Counted from the first letter of the stretch, positions 14,560 through 23,329 are shown. The stretch is DNA of 24,817 nucleotides from an uncultured Spirochaetales bacterium (GCA_934276485.1 CAKQTE010000110.1:1-24817), one strand, 5' to 3'. The notes: a model not told the origin generated them from the letters alone. A program made the numbers and translations.

Positions 14560-15408
14560 TTGCTCGTCACCAAGACTATCAACAACAATATTGTTGCTTG
14601 TGTCTCCCCAGAAGGAAAAGAACAAATAGTAATGGGACGTGGTCTAGGCTTTGATTTCAAGGTCGGTTCTACAATCGATCAAGATAGAATCGAGAAAGTA
14701 TTCTCAATAGACAATCAAAGTGGATATGACAACGCAAAGAACCTGTTTGCAAACATTCCAGAAGAGCTTTTGAATATCTGCATCAATATCATCGATAGCG
14801 CAAAGGAAAGCCTTAACAGTAAGCTTAATGACAGTATCTACCTTACACTCACAGATCACATCAACTTTGCTATCACAAAGACACGTGAAGGTTTTGATCT
14901 ATATTCAGCAATCCTAAGTGACGTCAAGGTATTCTATCCAAGAGAGTATATGATTGGAAAGGAAGCTATCGTCACAATTGAACGAAGACTTGGAAAGAAG
15001 CTTCCTGCAGAGGAAGCCTGTGCAATAGCACTGCATATAGTAAATGCAGAATACAATACAGAGATCGGTTCGATTATGCATATCACGCAATCCATTGCTG
15101 ATGTTGTATCGATTATCAACAAAAAAATTGGAGTCGAGATCCGAGATGATGATATCGCAGGCGCATCTCTATTGAGCTATCTTAAGTACTTTGTATTCCG
15201 TATCTATACAGACAACAACATTGCAGATAATACATCAGATCGCTTTCCTCAAATGATTGCATCGATTTCTCCTGATTGCCACATGCTTTCAGAAGCAATT
15301 GCTACATATCTCGAGAGAGAAAGCAATCACGAAATAACAAAGATGGACAAAGCGTCTCTCGCTTCTAACATCTATAGCTTTAGAGAATATTTCAGGAGGA
15401 AAAAATAA
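14560..15408 (+). CDS. LicT/BglG-family transcriptional antiterminator
   Basis: A 282-residue RNA-binding regulator: RNA-binding domain (about 1-60, with INNNIVACV and VMGRGLGF) then two PTS regulation domains. With the TTG start at 14560 (AGGAGG six bases upstream) the PRD1 histidines fall at H100 (LTDHINF) and H159 (ALHIVNAE), the numbers of B. subtilis LicT. An ATG at 14512 lies within the terminator hairpin and would add 16 non-homologous residues. PRD2 is unusual: residue 207, histidine in LicT, is tyrosine (SYLKYF), and the second PRD2 histidine position appears to be asparagine (about 270). PRD1 is probably phosphorylated by the operon's EIICB to inactivate the protein; HPr-dependent activation through PRD2 looks lost. 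It controls its own leader. Confidence 0.92.
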   Translation: MLVTKTINNNIVACVSPEGKEQIVMGRGLGFDFKVGSTIDQDRIEKVFSIDNQSGYDNAKNLFANIPEELLNICINIIDSAKESLNSKLNDSIYLTLTDHINFAITKTREGFDLYSAILSDVKVFYPREYMIGKEAIVTIERRLGKKLPAEEACAIALHIVNAEYNTEIGSIMHITQSIADVVSIINKKIGVEIRDDDIAGASLLSYLKYFVFRIYTDNNIADNTSDRFPQMIASISPDCHMLSEAIATYLERESNHEITKMDKASLASNIYSFREYFRRKK

Positions 15409-15409
15409 A

Positions 15410-15901
15410 ATGGGTCTTTTCGATAAACTATTCAAGTCAAACAGCAATATCACACTCGCATCCCCTATCAAGGGCCAGAGCCTACCACTGTCGAAGGTAT
15501 CTGATCCAACATTCGGAGAGGAGATTCTAGGAAAGGGAGTTGCTATCCAACCAGAAGGCAACAAGATTGTTAGCCCATGTGATGGCGTTGTTGATTTAAT
15601 GTTCGATACAGGACATGCAGTAAACCTAAAATCTTCAGATGGCGTTGAGATTCTTATTCACGTTGGTCTTGATACTGTTGCTCTCAAGGGAGAGGGATTC
15701 AAGACATTCAAGAAAACCGATGAGCCAGTTAAGAAAGGAGACCTGCTAATCGAGTTTGACAAGGATTTCCTTCTCAAAAAAGGATATGACATCATTGTTC
15801 CAATGATCATTTGTAATACAGATGAGTACAAGCTAGTCAAGGCTCTTACAGATAAGAGCGTCGAAGCTGGCGATGATGTACTGGTTATCACAAAGAACTG
15901 A
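15410..15901 (+). CDS. crr: PTS EIIA, glucose family (Crr-like)
   Basis: A 163-residue soluble protein that takes phosphate from HPr and passes it to the EIIB domain. The active-site histidine is H84 in ILIHVGLDTV, and the assisting histidine is H69 in TGHAVN. SPCDGVV is the conserved entry to the fold. It is about the usual length (E. coli 169). Its Shine-Dalgarno AGGAGG is inside the last codons of the antiterminator gene, with one base between the genes. A free EIIA fits the neighbouring transporter, which lacks an A domain. Confidence 0.93.
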   Translation: MGLFDKLFKSNSNITLASPIKGQSLPLSKVSDPTFGEEILGKGVAIQPEGNKIVSPCDGVVDLMFDTGHAVNLKSSDGVEILIHVGLDTVALKGEGFKTFKKTDEPVKKGDLLIEFDKDFLLKKGYDIIVPMIICNTDEYKLVKALTDKSVEAGDDVLVITKN

Positions 15902-15909
15902 GGCGTAAG

Positions 15910-17526
15910 ATGATTCAAGGTAAAGGAAACCCTGTATTTGGCGGAATCGCCATTGGAAAGATCTTTGTATATAAGAAGGTCGATACCCAGCTTAAGCAGA
16001 AAGCTGCTGATAAAGACAAGGAACTAATCAGATTCCACGAAGCTCAGGATGTAGCTAGAGCCCAGCTTCAGGAGCTCTTTGATAAAACAAAAAAAGAGCT
16101 TGGCGAAGAGCAAAGCGCTATCATCGATATCCAGATGATGCTTCTTGAGGATCTTGATTTCGTAGAAAGCATTGAAAGCATGATCGCACAAGGCTGCGAT
16201 GCAGCATTTGCTGTCAATGAAACAGGAGAAGCACAGGCTGCAATGTTTGCATCTCTAGAAGATGACTATATGAAAGCAAGAGCTACAGATATTCGTGATA
16301 TCTCAACTAGACTTGTCAAGATTCTTCTCAATGCAGACACATCCTTCAAGATGACAGAGCCAGGAATCCTTATCGCAGAAGACCTTACTCCTAGTGAGAC
16401 TGTTCAGCTAGAGAAAGACAAGATCCTTGCATTCGTTACTCGCTGTGGAAGCCAGAATTCACACACAGCAATCCTTGCTCGTGTTATGAATATTCCATCT
16501 CTTGTACAGACAGATATCACAATCAATCCATCCCTTGATGGAAAGATGATGATCGTAGATGGTTTTACAGGCACCTACTTCATCGATCCAGATCCTGACA
16601 CTATGGCTAAGATGCTGGAAAAGCAAAAACAAGCAAAGAGCTATAAGGAAGGCTTGGAAAAATACAGAGGCGTTGAGACAAAGACAAAAATGGGTCAGCA
16701 CGTAAATCTATTTGCTAACATCGGTAACGTTGAAGACCTAAAGTATGTACTTGAAGGAGATGCTGAAGGTATTGGACTCCTAAGAAGTGAATTCCTATAC
16801 CTAGGAAGGGACAATTTCCCTACTGAAGAAGAACTATTGGAGAAATACAAGACAGTAGTAACAACAATGAACGGAAAGAGAGTTGTTATCAGAACTCTCG
16901 ATATCGGAGCTGACAAACAAGTTGATTACTTTGGCCTTGAGCATGAGGAGAACCCTGCCCTTGGATACAGAGGAATCAGAATATGCTTAAAACAGAGAGA
17001 TATCTTCCGCACTCAGATGAGAGCTATCTTGAGAGCAAGCGCTTTCGGACCTGTATCTGTAATGTTCCCAATGATCATCAGCGTTGAAGAAGTCCGAGAG
17101 ATCAAGGCATTCACAGAAGAGATGAAAGCAGAACTCGATAAGGAAGGCTACAAGTATGGTAGTGATTTAGAGCTTGGAATCATGATTGAGACTCCAGCTG
17201 CTGCTATCATGACAGACGTGCTTGCAAAGGAAGTCGATTTCTTTAGTGTTGGAACAAATGACCTAACTCAATACACACTTGCAATCGACAGACAGAATGC
17301 AAAGCTCGATTGCTTCTATGATGCACACCATCCTGCTATTCTTCGTCTACTCGAGATGATAGCAACCAATGGGCACAAGGAAGGCATTTGGGTTGGAATC
17401 TGTGGAGAACTTGCAGCAGACCCAACACTTACAGACACATTCTTGAAGATGGGATTCGATGAGCTAAGCGTATCTCCATCAAGAATCTTGGAATTAAGAA
17501 AAAATATAATTGAAAGTGAGGTTTGA
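15910..17526 (+). CDS. ptsI: PTS enzyme I (phosphoenolpyruvate-protein phosphotransferase)
   Basis: A 538-residue cytosolic enzyme that phosphorylates itself from phosphoenolpyruvate and then HPr. The phosphohistidine is H185 in SQNSHTAILAR; the usual GGxTSHTAI context is altered to CGSQNSHTAI. The PEP-binding domain shows LLRSEFLYLGR, ALGYRGIR, GTNDLTQYTLAIDR and GICGELAAD with the conserved cysteine. Length is slightly below the usual 570-575. GAGG overlapping the crr stop serves as ribosome binding site. Having ptsI in a sugar operon under one antiterminator suggests it either supplies the whole cell under induction or is one of several copies. Confidence 0.95.
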   Translation: MIQGKGNPVFGGIAIGKIFVYKKVDTQLKQKAADKDKELIRFHEAQDVARAQLQELFDKTKKELGEEQSAIIDIQMMLLEDLDFVESIESMIAQGCDAAFAVNETGEAQAAMFASLEDDYMKARATDIRDISTRLVKILLNADTSFKMTEPGILIAEDLTPSETVQLEKDKILAFVTRCGSQNSHTAILARVMNIPSLVQTDITINPSLDGKMMIVDGFTGTYFIDPDPDTMAKMLEKQKQAKSYKEGLEKYRGVETKTKMGQHVNLFANIGNVEDLKYVLEGDAEGIGLLRSEFLYLGRDNFPTEEELLEKYKTVVTTMNGKRVVIRTLDIGADKQVDYFGLEHEENPALGYRGIRICLKQRDIFRTQMRAILRASAFGPVSVMFPMIISVEEVREIKAFTEEMKAELDKEGYKYGSDLELGIMIETPAAAIMTDVLAKEVDFFSVGTNDLTQYTLAIDRQNAKLDCFYDAHHPAILRLLEMIATNGHKEGIWVGICGELAADPTLTDTFLKMGFDELSVSPSRILELRKNIIESEV

Positions 17527-17528
17527 AA

Positions 17529-17786
17529 ATGAAGGAATTTTCATACGTAGTTAAGGATGAGCTTGGAATCCACGCACGTCCAGCAGGCCAGCTAGTTAAG
17601 GCTGTTGCAGGATTCAAGAGTACAATCACAATCCAGGGCGCAAAGGGAAGCGCTGATATGCGCAGACTCATGGCTTTGATGAAGCTTTCTGTCAAGCAGG
17701 GCGAAGAAGTCACTGTTAAGGCAGAGGGTGAAGATGAAGATGCAGCAATCGCTGCAATTGAAGAGTTCTTTAAGGCTAATCTGTAA
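17529..17786 (+). CDS. ptsH: HPr phosphocarrier protein with arginine at position 46
   Basis: An 85-residue carrier from EI to EIIA. H15 lies in GIHARPAG, the conserved active site. The regulatory-serine region is ADMRRLMALM, so residue 46, serine in B. subtilis and E. coli HPr, is arginine; control by HPr kinase is therefore unlikely for this protein. Similar HPr variants occur in anaerobic Bacillota. The ATG at 17529 is preferred over a TTG at 17523 because GAGG lies seven bases ahead and the sequence aligns from MKEF. It starts two bases after the ptsI stop. Confidence 0.93.
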   Translation: MKEFSYVVKDELGIHARPAGQLVKAVAGFKSTITIQGAKGSADMRRLMALMKLSVKQGEEVTVKAEGEDEDAAIAAIEEFFKANL

Positions 17787-17805
17787 GCCTTGTTGATATT
17801 TGAAC

Positions 17806-17825
17806 TACATTCCTTGTGGAATGTA
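17806..17825 (+). other. Hairpin between ptsH and the EIICB gene
   Basis: TACATTCC and GGAATGTA form an 8-bp stem with a TTGT loop in the 62-base gap. There is no T-run, so it is more likely an mRNA-stabilising or processing hairpin that sets different levels of HPr and transporter than a terminator. GGGAGGG follows, eight bases before the next start. Confidence 0.45.
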
Positions 17826-17848
17826 ATAATTAAGGGAGGGATTTCACT

Positions 17849-19282
17849 ATGATGAAAACTCTACAGAGACTTGGTAAGTCTCTTATGTTGCCAGTAGCAT
17901 GTCTTCCAGTTGCTGGTATTCTAATGGGAATCGGTTATTGGATTGACCCATCTGGTTGGGGTGCAAATAACGTACTTGCTCTCTTATTGATCAAGTCAGG
18001 TGGTGCACTTATCGACAACATGGCAATTCTATTTGCAATCGGTGTTGCTGTTGGTATGTCAAAGGACCAGGAAGGTACTTCAGCTCTCGCAGGTCTTGTA
18101 TCATGGTTGTTCTTCCAGACAATCCTCGGATCAGTTGCTCCTGCTATCGTTGGACATATCTCATGGTTGAACGTTGCAGCTTTCGCAAAGGTTAACAACC
18201 AGTTCATCGGTATCTTCGCAGGTCTTATCGGTGCTTACTGCTACAACAAGTTCCACAAGGCTCAGCTACCTGAGTTCTTGTCATTCTTCGCAGGAAGAAG
18301 ATCTGTTGCTATCATGACAGCACTTACAACACTTTTGATCTGTGTTCCAATGATGTTCGTATGGCCATTCATCTACGGTGCTCTTGTTAAGTTCGGAACA
18401 TTCGTAACAAATCTTGGCCCAATCGGCGCTGGTATCTACGGATTCCTCAACAGACTCTTGATCCCAGTTGGTCTACACCACGCTCTAAACAGTGTATTCT
18501 GGTTTGACGTTGCTGGTATCAACGACCTTGGTAACTTCTGGGCTGGTACAGGTACAACAGGTGTTACAGGACAGTACATGGCTGGATTCTTCCCAGTAAT
18601 GATGTTCGGTCTTCCTGGTGCAGCTCTTGCTATGTATCTTACAGCAAAGGACAAGAACAAGAAGACAGCAGCTGGTATCCTATTCGCAGCAGCTCTCTGT
18701 TCATTCTTCACAGGTGTAACAGAGCCTCTCGAGTTCTCATTCATGTTCCTAGCTCCAGCTCTATATGCAGTACACGCTCTTCTAACAGGTATCTTCGTAG
18801 GTGTTACAGCAGCTCTTCCAATCAGAGCAGGATTCAACTTCTCTGCTGGTCTTGTTGACTGGGTTCTTTCTTTCAAGGCTCCACATGCACTTCACCCAGC
18901 TCTACTTCTAGTACTTGGCGTTGTAGCATTTGTTGTTTACTTCCTACTATTCTACTTCCTCATCAAGAAGTTTGATTTCAAGACACCAGGTAGAGAAGAC
19001 GATCTAGAAGACGAACTAAAGGTTGAGCTTGCAACTACCGACTTCACAACTGTTGCTCAGATCATTCTTGAGGGCGTTGGTGGACCAGAGAACGTAACTT
19101 CAATCGATAACTGTATCACAAGACTTCGCCTTGAGGTTAAGGACAGACTAAAGGTTGACGAGAAGAAGATTAAGAGCGCAGGTGTTAAGGGTGTTCTAAG
19201 ACCTGGAAAGACTAGCGTTCAGGTAATCATCGGACCAAAGGTTCAGTTTGTTGCAGACGAGTTCAAGAGACTTTGCAAGTAA
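17849..19282 (+). CDS. PTS EIICB transporter, glucose/N-acetylglucosamine family
   Basis: A 477-residue permease that imports and phosphorylates a sugar. The EIIC part (about 1-385) has about ten membrane helices with IPVGLHHALNSVFWF, FFPVMMFGLPGAALAMY and FFTGVTEPLEFSFMFLAP. The EIIB part (about 400-477) carries the phosphocysteine C422 in SIDNCITRLRL. Length and cysteine position are nearly those of E. coli PtsG (477 residues, C421), while GFNFSAGLVDWVL resembles NagE. Glucose and N-acetylglucosamine therefore both remain possible. The A domain is absent and provided by the separate EIIA gene. It probably acts as sugar sensor by phosphorylating the antiterminator when sugar is lacking. Confidence 0.9.
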   Translation: MMKTLQRLGKSLMLPVACLPVAGILMGIGYWIDPSGWGANNVLALLLIKSGGALIDNMAILFAIGVAVGMSKDQEGTSALAGLVSWLFFQTILGSVAPAIVGHISWLNVAAFAKVNNQFIGIFAGLIGAYCYNKFHKAQLPEFLSFFAGRRSVAIMTALTTLLICVPMMFVWPFIYGALVKFGTFVTNLGPIGAGIYGFLNRLLIPVGLHHALNSVFWFDVAGINDLGNFWAGTGTTGVTGQYMAGFFPVMMFGLPGAALAMYLTAKDKNKKTAAGILFAAALCSFFTGVTEPLEFSFMFLAPALYAVHALLTGIFVGVTAALPIRAGFNFSAGLVDWVLSFKAPHALHPALLLVLGVVAFVVYFLLFYFLIKKFDFKTPGREDDLEDELKVELATTDFTTVAQIILEGVGGPENVTSIDNCITRLRLEVKDRLKVDEKKIKSAGVKGVLRPGKTSVQVIIGPKVQFVADEFKRLCK

Positions 19283-19302
19283 TCTAGCCTAGTCGATCTA
19301 TA

Positions 19303-19336
19303 AGCTGTGCACTCGTAATGGGTGTGCAGCTTTTTT
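19303..19336 (+). terminator. Intrinsic terminator after the PTS operon
   Basis: GCTGTGCAC (19304-19312) pairs with GTGTGCAGC (19322-19330), nine pairs with two G-U, followed by six Ts. It lies 20 bases past the transporter stop and 15 bases before the cutC start, so cutC is expressed by read-through or by a promoter I could not identify. Confidence 0.75.
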
Positions 19337-19350
19337 ATCAAGGATTGTAT

Positions 19351-20097
19351 ATGAGACCAATAATTGAGATATGCCTCGAAAATGTTGAATCTGTGCTCGC
19401 AGCAGAGCGTGGAGGCGCTGATCGAGTTGAACTATGCTCGGATCTATTTGAAGGAGGACTTTCTCCTTCCATAGGAAGCATAAAAGTCGCCAAAAAACTT
19501 TCAAACATCTGCATCAATGCAATGGTTCGCCCTCGTGGTGGCGATTTCTGCTATTCAGATATCGAATTTGAAGTCATGAAAGAAGAAATAAAGGCATTCA
19601 AACGCGAAGGAGTAAATGCTATTGTATTTGGCATTCTCACTCAAGATGGGAGAATAGACAAAGACAGATGCAAGGATCTAGTTGAACTATCTCGCCCACT
19701 ATCAGTGACATTCCATAGAGCTTTCGATATGACAAGAGACCCATTTGAAGCGTTAGACGATCTAATTGAAATCGGCGTTGATCGAATTCTCACTAGCGGA
19801 CAGGAAGCAACTGCATACGAAGGTATGGACACCCTCAAGAAGCTAATTGATATAGCAGGAGACAGAATCATTATCATGCCAGGATGCGGAATAAAGGAAA
19901 GAAACTTCAAGAAGATAGATTCTTTCTTGCATGCAAAGGAATATCATATGTCCCTATCTTCTTCAAAAGAGACAAAGATGACATTCCATCCCGCTCACAT
20001 CTACATGGGTGGCATATTAAGACAAAGCGAGTTCCTTCTATCAGAGACAAACAGCGATAGAGTCAAGAACATAATCAACATTGCAAGTGAGAAATAG
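19351..20097 (+). CDS. cutC: CutC family protein
   Basis: A 248-residue TIM-barrel protein, the same length as E. coli CutC. Family signatures are RPIIEICLENV at the start, AERGGADRVELCSDL, MVRPRGGDFCYSD, TFHRAFDMTRDP, ILTSGQ and MPGCGI. CutC was first linked to copper tolerance, but that role is disputed and the substrate is unknown. Its place after a sugar PTS operon hints at carbohydrate metabolism (inference). Start at 19351 has AAGGA six bases upstream; an upstream ATG at 19318 lies in the terminator hairpin. Confidence 0.92.
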   Translation: MRPIIEICLENVESVLAAERGGADRVELCSDLFEGGLSPSIGSIKVAKKLSNICINAMVRPRGGDFCYSDIEFEVMKEEIKAFKREGVNAIVFGILTQDGRIDKDRCKDLVELSRPLSVTFHRAFDMTRDPFEALDDLIEIGVDRILTSGQEATAYEGMDTLKKLIDIAGDRIIIMPGCGIKERNFKKIDSFLHAKEYHMSLSSSKETKMTFHPAHIYMGGILRQSEFLLSETNSDRVKNIINIASEK

Positions 20098-20123
20098 TAT
20101 GGTGGCTTTAAACCACCATGCTA
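20095..20123. terminator. Shared hairpin between convergent cutC and feoAB
   Basis: Eleven base pairs (20095-20105 with 20113-20123) around a 7-base loop. The left arm starts with the TAG stop of cutC and the right arm abuts the TAA stop of feoAB at 20124. No T-run follows on either strand, so it may act more as a 3'-end stabiliser than as a strong terminator. Confidence 0.5.
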
Positions 20124-22481
20124 TTAGAACAACATCCCAATTAGTTTCACTGCAAATGCCATAACCCATGCAAGCGCGCATTGAAAGAATACAACGCAAA
20201 GTGCCCATCTAAAGCCAAGCTCACGCCTGATTGCAGCAACTGCAGCCACGCATGGTGTGTACAATAGGCAGAATACCAAGAGGCTGATTATCTCAACAGT
20301 TGTGAATGAACCAACAACTGCTTGAACAGATCCATATAGCATTGAGATAGTTGCAACAACACTCTCTTTGGCCAGGAATCCTGTAATTAAGGAAGTTACT
20401 ATTCTCCAATCTCCAAGTCCTATTGGCTTGAGAAGAGGTGAGATAATTCCAGCAATCGATGCAAGTATACTTTCAGAGGAGTCAGTGACTATCTGGAAAT
20501 GATAGTTGAATGTCTGCAAGAACCAAATTACGATTGTTGCTACAAGAATAACAGTGAATGCTCTCTCCAAGAAATCCTTGGCTTTATCCCACAAGAGATG
20601 CATTGTGTTACCAAGCCCTGGCATTCTGTAGTTTGGAAGCTCCATTACAAAAGGAACAGCCTCCCCTTTGAAGAATGTCTTCTTCATGACTATTGCAGAA
20701 AGAATTCCCATACATATTCCCAGGAAATATAGTGCAACCATCACAAGAGCACTGCACTTGGGGAAGAATGCGGAAGCAAAGAACGCATATATAGGGAGCT
20801 TCGCAGAACAGCTCATGAAAGGAGTAAGAAGTATAGTCATCTTTCTATCACGCTCACTAGGCAATGTTCTTGTGGACATTACACTAGGAACTGTACAACC
20901 AAAGCCAATAAGCATTGGTACGATACTTCGTCCTGATAGACCAAGCTTTCTTAATGGTTTATCCATAACAAATGCAACACGCGCAATGTAACCACTATCT
21001 TCCATCAATGAGATAAAGAAGAACATTACAACAATAATTGGCAAGAACGAAAGAACACTACCAACGCCAGCGAACAACCCATCTATAACAAGCGAGCGTA
21101 TGACTTCATTTACTTGCCATATCTCCATGCCACGTTCAACAACACCAGAAAGCTTATTTATTCCCATCTCCAACAATAGTTGCAAGTTGCCACCAATGAC
21201 ATCAAATGTGAGATAGAAAACAAGTCCCATGATAAGAACAAAACAAGGGATTGCTGTGTACTTACCAGTAAGAATCTTATCGATCTTGGTGCTTCTGATA
21301 TGTTCTTTTGATTCCTTTGGTTTGATAACAGTTTTGTCACAAACATCTTCGATGAAAGAGAATCGCATGGCAGCAATGAGAGCAGATCTATCCATGCCTC
21401 CCTCTTTCTCCATTTGACATATTATATGCTCAAGTGCATCCTTCTCGTTCTCATCAAGCTTCAATGCATCCAAAAGGGACTTGTCGCCCTCTGCAAGCTT
21501 ACTTGCTGCGAATCTAATTGGAATACCAGCACTCTCTGCATGGTCTTCAATCAAGTGCATGATCGCATGTAGGCATCTATGAACACTAGCTCCAGCACCT
21601 TCTGGCAAACAGAAATCTATTCTCTCTGGCCTCTCTTGATATTTAGCAACATGCACTGCATGGCTTATAAGTTCATCAATACCTTCTTTCTTTGCAGCTG
21701 AGATAGGAATAACAGGAATGCCCAATAGCTTTTCCATCTCGTTGATCTTTATAGATCCACCATTTTCCCTAACCTCATCCATCATATTCAAAGCCAATAC
21801 CATTGGAATATCGAGTTCCATCAATTGCATTGTCAGATATAGATTTCTCTCAATATTCGAAGCATCAACGATATTGATGATTCCTTTTGGCTTTTCATCA
21901 AGCACAAAACTTCTTGTAACAAGCTCCTCGCTTGAATAAGGGCTCATTGAATAAATTCCAGGAAGGTCTGTAACAAGAGTATTTGGATACCCCTTGATCA
22001 CACCATCTTTTCTATCGACAGTGACACCAGGAAAGTTTCCTACATGTTGATTTGCTCCAGTTAATGCATTAAATAGTGTTGTCTTACCACAATTCTGGTT
22101 TCCAGCAAGTGCAAATGTAAGAACAGTATCATTAGGAAGAGGATTCTCATTATCCTTTTCATGGTACTTTCCACCCTCTCCTAGTCCCGGGTGATCCTCT
22201 ATCTTTGCAGTTGCACTCTTAGCATTAGTGCTAACAGGAGACGATTTATCACGATCACGGATAGATGTGATCTCTATCTGGGCTGCATCAGCAACACGAA
22301 GAGTTAATGTGTATCCATGGATCATGAACTCCATTGGATCTCCCATTGGAGCATACTTAATAAGTGTAATATCTGTATTTGGGATTACTCCCATATCGAG
22401 AAAGTGCTGACGAAGAGCGCCTTCCCCACCTACAGAAGTAATTGTTGCACTCTTTCCTATTGGTAATTTATCTAGTGTCAT
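20124..22481 (-). CDS. feoB: FeoA-FeoB fusion ferrous iron transporter
   Basis: A 785-residue membrane protein importing Fe(II) under anaerobic conditions. A FeoA (SH3-like) domain occupies about 1-75, then a charged linker to about 118. The GTPase has G1 GNQNCGKT (127-134), G2 within GVTVD, G3 DLPG (172-175), G4 NMMD (232-235) and a G5 SAAKKEG. The membrane part (about 400-785) carries the paired gate motifs PMLIGFGCTVPSVMSTR and LLTPFMSCSAKLPIYA, with cysteines in both. FeoA is normally a separate 75-residue protein; fusion is known in several anaerobe lineages. Weak GAGAG precedes the start. Confidence 0.95.
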   Translation of the reverse strand: MTLDKLPIGKSATITSVGGEGALRQHFLDMGVIPNTDITLIKYAPMGDPMEFMIHGYTLTLRVADAAQIEITSIRDRDKSSPVSTNAKSATAKIEDHPGLGEGGKYHEKDNENPLPNDTVLTFALAGNQNCGKTTLFNALTGANQHVGNFPGVTVDRKDGVIKGYPNTLVTDLPGIYSMSPYSSEELVTRSFVLDEKPKGIINIVDASNIERNLYLTMQLMELDIPMVLALNMMDEVRENGGSIKINEMEKLLGIPVIPISAAKKEGIDELISHAVHVAKYQERPERIDFCLPEGAGASVHRCLHAIMHLIEDHAESAGIPIRFAASKLAEGDKSLLDALKLDENEKDALEHIICQMEKEGGMDRSALIAAMRFSFIEDVCDKTVIKPKESKEHIRSTKIDKILTGKYTAIPCFVLIMGLVFYLTFDVIGGNLQLLLEMGINKLSGVVERGMEIWQVNEVIRSLVIDGLFAGVGSVLSFLPIIVVMFFFISLMEDSGYIARVAFVMDKPLRKLGLSGRSIVPMLIGFGCTVPSVMSTRTLPSERDRKMTILLTPFMSCSAKLPIYAFFASAFFPKCSALVMVALYFLGICMGILSAIVMKKTFFKGEAVPFVMELPNYRMPGLGNTMHLLWDKAKDFLERAFTVILVATIVIWFLQTFNYHFQIVTDSSESILASIAGIISPLLKPIGLGDWRIVTSLITGFLAKESVVATISMLYGSVQAVVGSFTTVEIISLLVFCLLYTPCVAAVAAIRRELGFRWALCVVFFQCALAWVMAFAVKLIGMLF

Positions 22482-22532
22482 AATTTGTCTCTCAATTCAA
22501 AAAAGATAATACAAATTTACCAATAAACAATA

Positions 22533-22552
22533 AATAGCGTTGACTAACTATT
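22533..22552. promoter_or_regulatory. Imperfect palindrome upstream of feoAB, candidate metal-regulator site
   Basis: AATAG (22533-22537) and CTATT (22548-22552) flank ten bases containing GACTAAC. It lies 52 bases before the feoAB start. The inner bases faintly recall DtxR/MntR-type sites, but the match is weak. Confidence 0.2.
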
Positions 22553-22611
22553 GCTGAAAAAGAAAGAGAAATTATTCAACCTATTCCAAGCATTTCTATG
22601 ACAGGTATCAT

Positions 22612-22840
22612 TTGCAACTACCCATAGTATAAAACTCAATTGATTTTGCTATAATTAATATCTGTTCTGAAAATATAGTTTCCATTAATGTCATTGATTT
22701 GATTTATTCATCATAAGGTTTCAATCAAACTAGGTAGTAAGATACTGAAAGGAATGTGAAACTAATTAGTAATACAAAAGACTAGCTGTGACCAGAATCT
22801 TGAAACAAGTATTGCAACTATCATTTCTTTGCAATATAAG
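22612..22840 (+). promoter_or_regulatory. Repeated TTGCAACT element and candidate cupin promoter
   Basis: TTGCAACTA occurs at 22612-22620 and 22812-22820, exactly 200 bases apart. A third TTGCAACT at 23469-23476 stands 101 bases before the LacI-family gene. The copy at 22812 could be a -35 (TTGCAA) with TATAAG at 22835-22840 after 17 bases. Whether the octamer is a regulator site or chance promoter sequence cannot be told here. Confidence 0.35.
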
Positions 22841-22964
22841 CTTATAATTTAATTTTACACATCTATTTATCAATATATTCAATAAATCTTGAAATCGAAT
22901 TCAGATTTTTGTTGACAAACATCTTTTCTCATAACAAGACTATAGATATATAGGAGATTTTCCA

Positions 22965-23315
22965 ATGATTCGTACAAAGGCTGAACGTAAAACAGATATA
23001 TTTGAACACAAGTTTGGAGCTGATGGATTTATAACAGTTACAAATCTTATCAACAATGATCAGGAACTCAACAATAAAGGTAGATGCTTTGCTCACACCA
23101 AGGTTGAGCCCGGTTCTGGAATAGGTTTTCATGAACACCATGGAGAAAGTGAATTATATTATGTTCTAAAAGGCTCTGCAGAATATTCTGACAATGGAGA
23201 ATGGAAACCAATTCACGAAGGTGATGTAACAATTTGTTATGATGGTGAAGGTCATGGAATAAGAAACAATGGCAACGAGACTTTAGAAATCATCGCACTC
23301 ATTTTATATAATTAA
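22965..23315 (+). CDS. Small single-domain cupin protein
   Basis: A 116-residue beta-barrel protein with a complete metal site. Cupin motif 1 gives H56, H58 and E63 (GIGFHEHHGESELYYVLKG); motif 2 gives H97 (GEGHGIRNNG). Such cupins range from sugar isomerases and dioxygenases to small-molecule binders, and the sequence does not show which. AGGAG lies nine bases ahead of the ATG. A LacI-type regulator follows on the same strand after 254 bases, suggesting a link with sugar metabolism, but they are not evidently one operon because a hairpin lies between. Confidence 0.82.
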   Translation: MIRTKAERKTDIFEHKFGADGFITVTNLINNDQELNNKGRCFAHTKVEPGSGIGFHEHHGESELYYVLKGSAEYSDNGEWKPIHEGDVTICYDGEGHGIRNNGNETLEIIALILYN

Positions 23316-23329
23316 GGCAACCTCACTTA

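Larger units (their letters stand above)
22482..22964. other. Gene-free 483-base region between divergent feoAB and the cupin gene
   Basis: AT-rich and without a convincing open reading frame on either strand. It should hold the promoters of feoAB (minus) and of the cupin gene (plus). A candidate regulator site, a candidate promoter and a repeated octamer are listed separately. A perfect TTGACA at 22912-22917 lacks a properly spaced -10. Confidence 0.6.

Noticed and set aside
22482..22964. Small RNA or short gene in the feoAB-cupin gap
   Set aside because: No stable GC hairpin with T-run and no start codon with a ribosome binding site was found, so only regulatory elements are reported.
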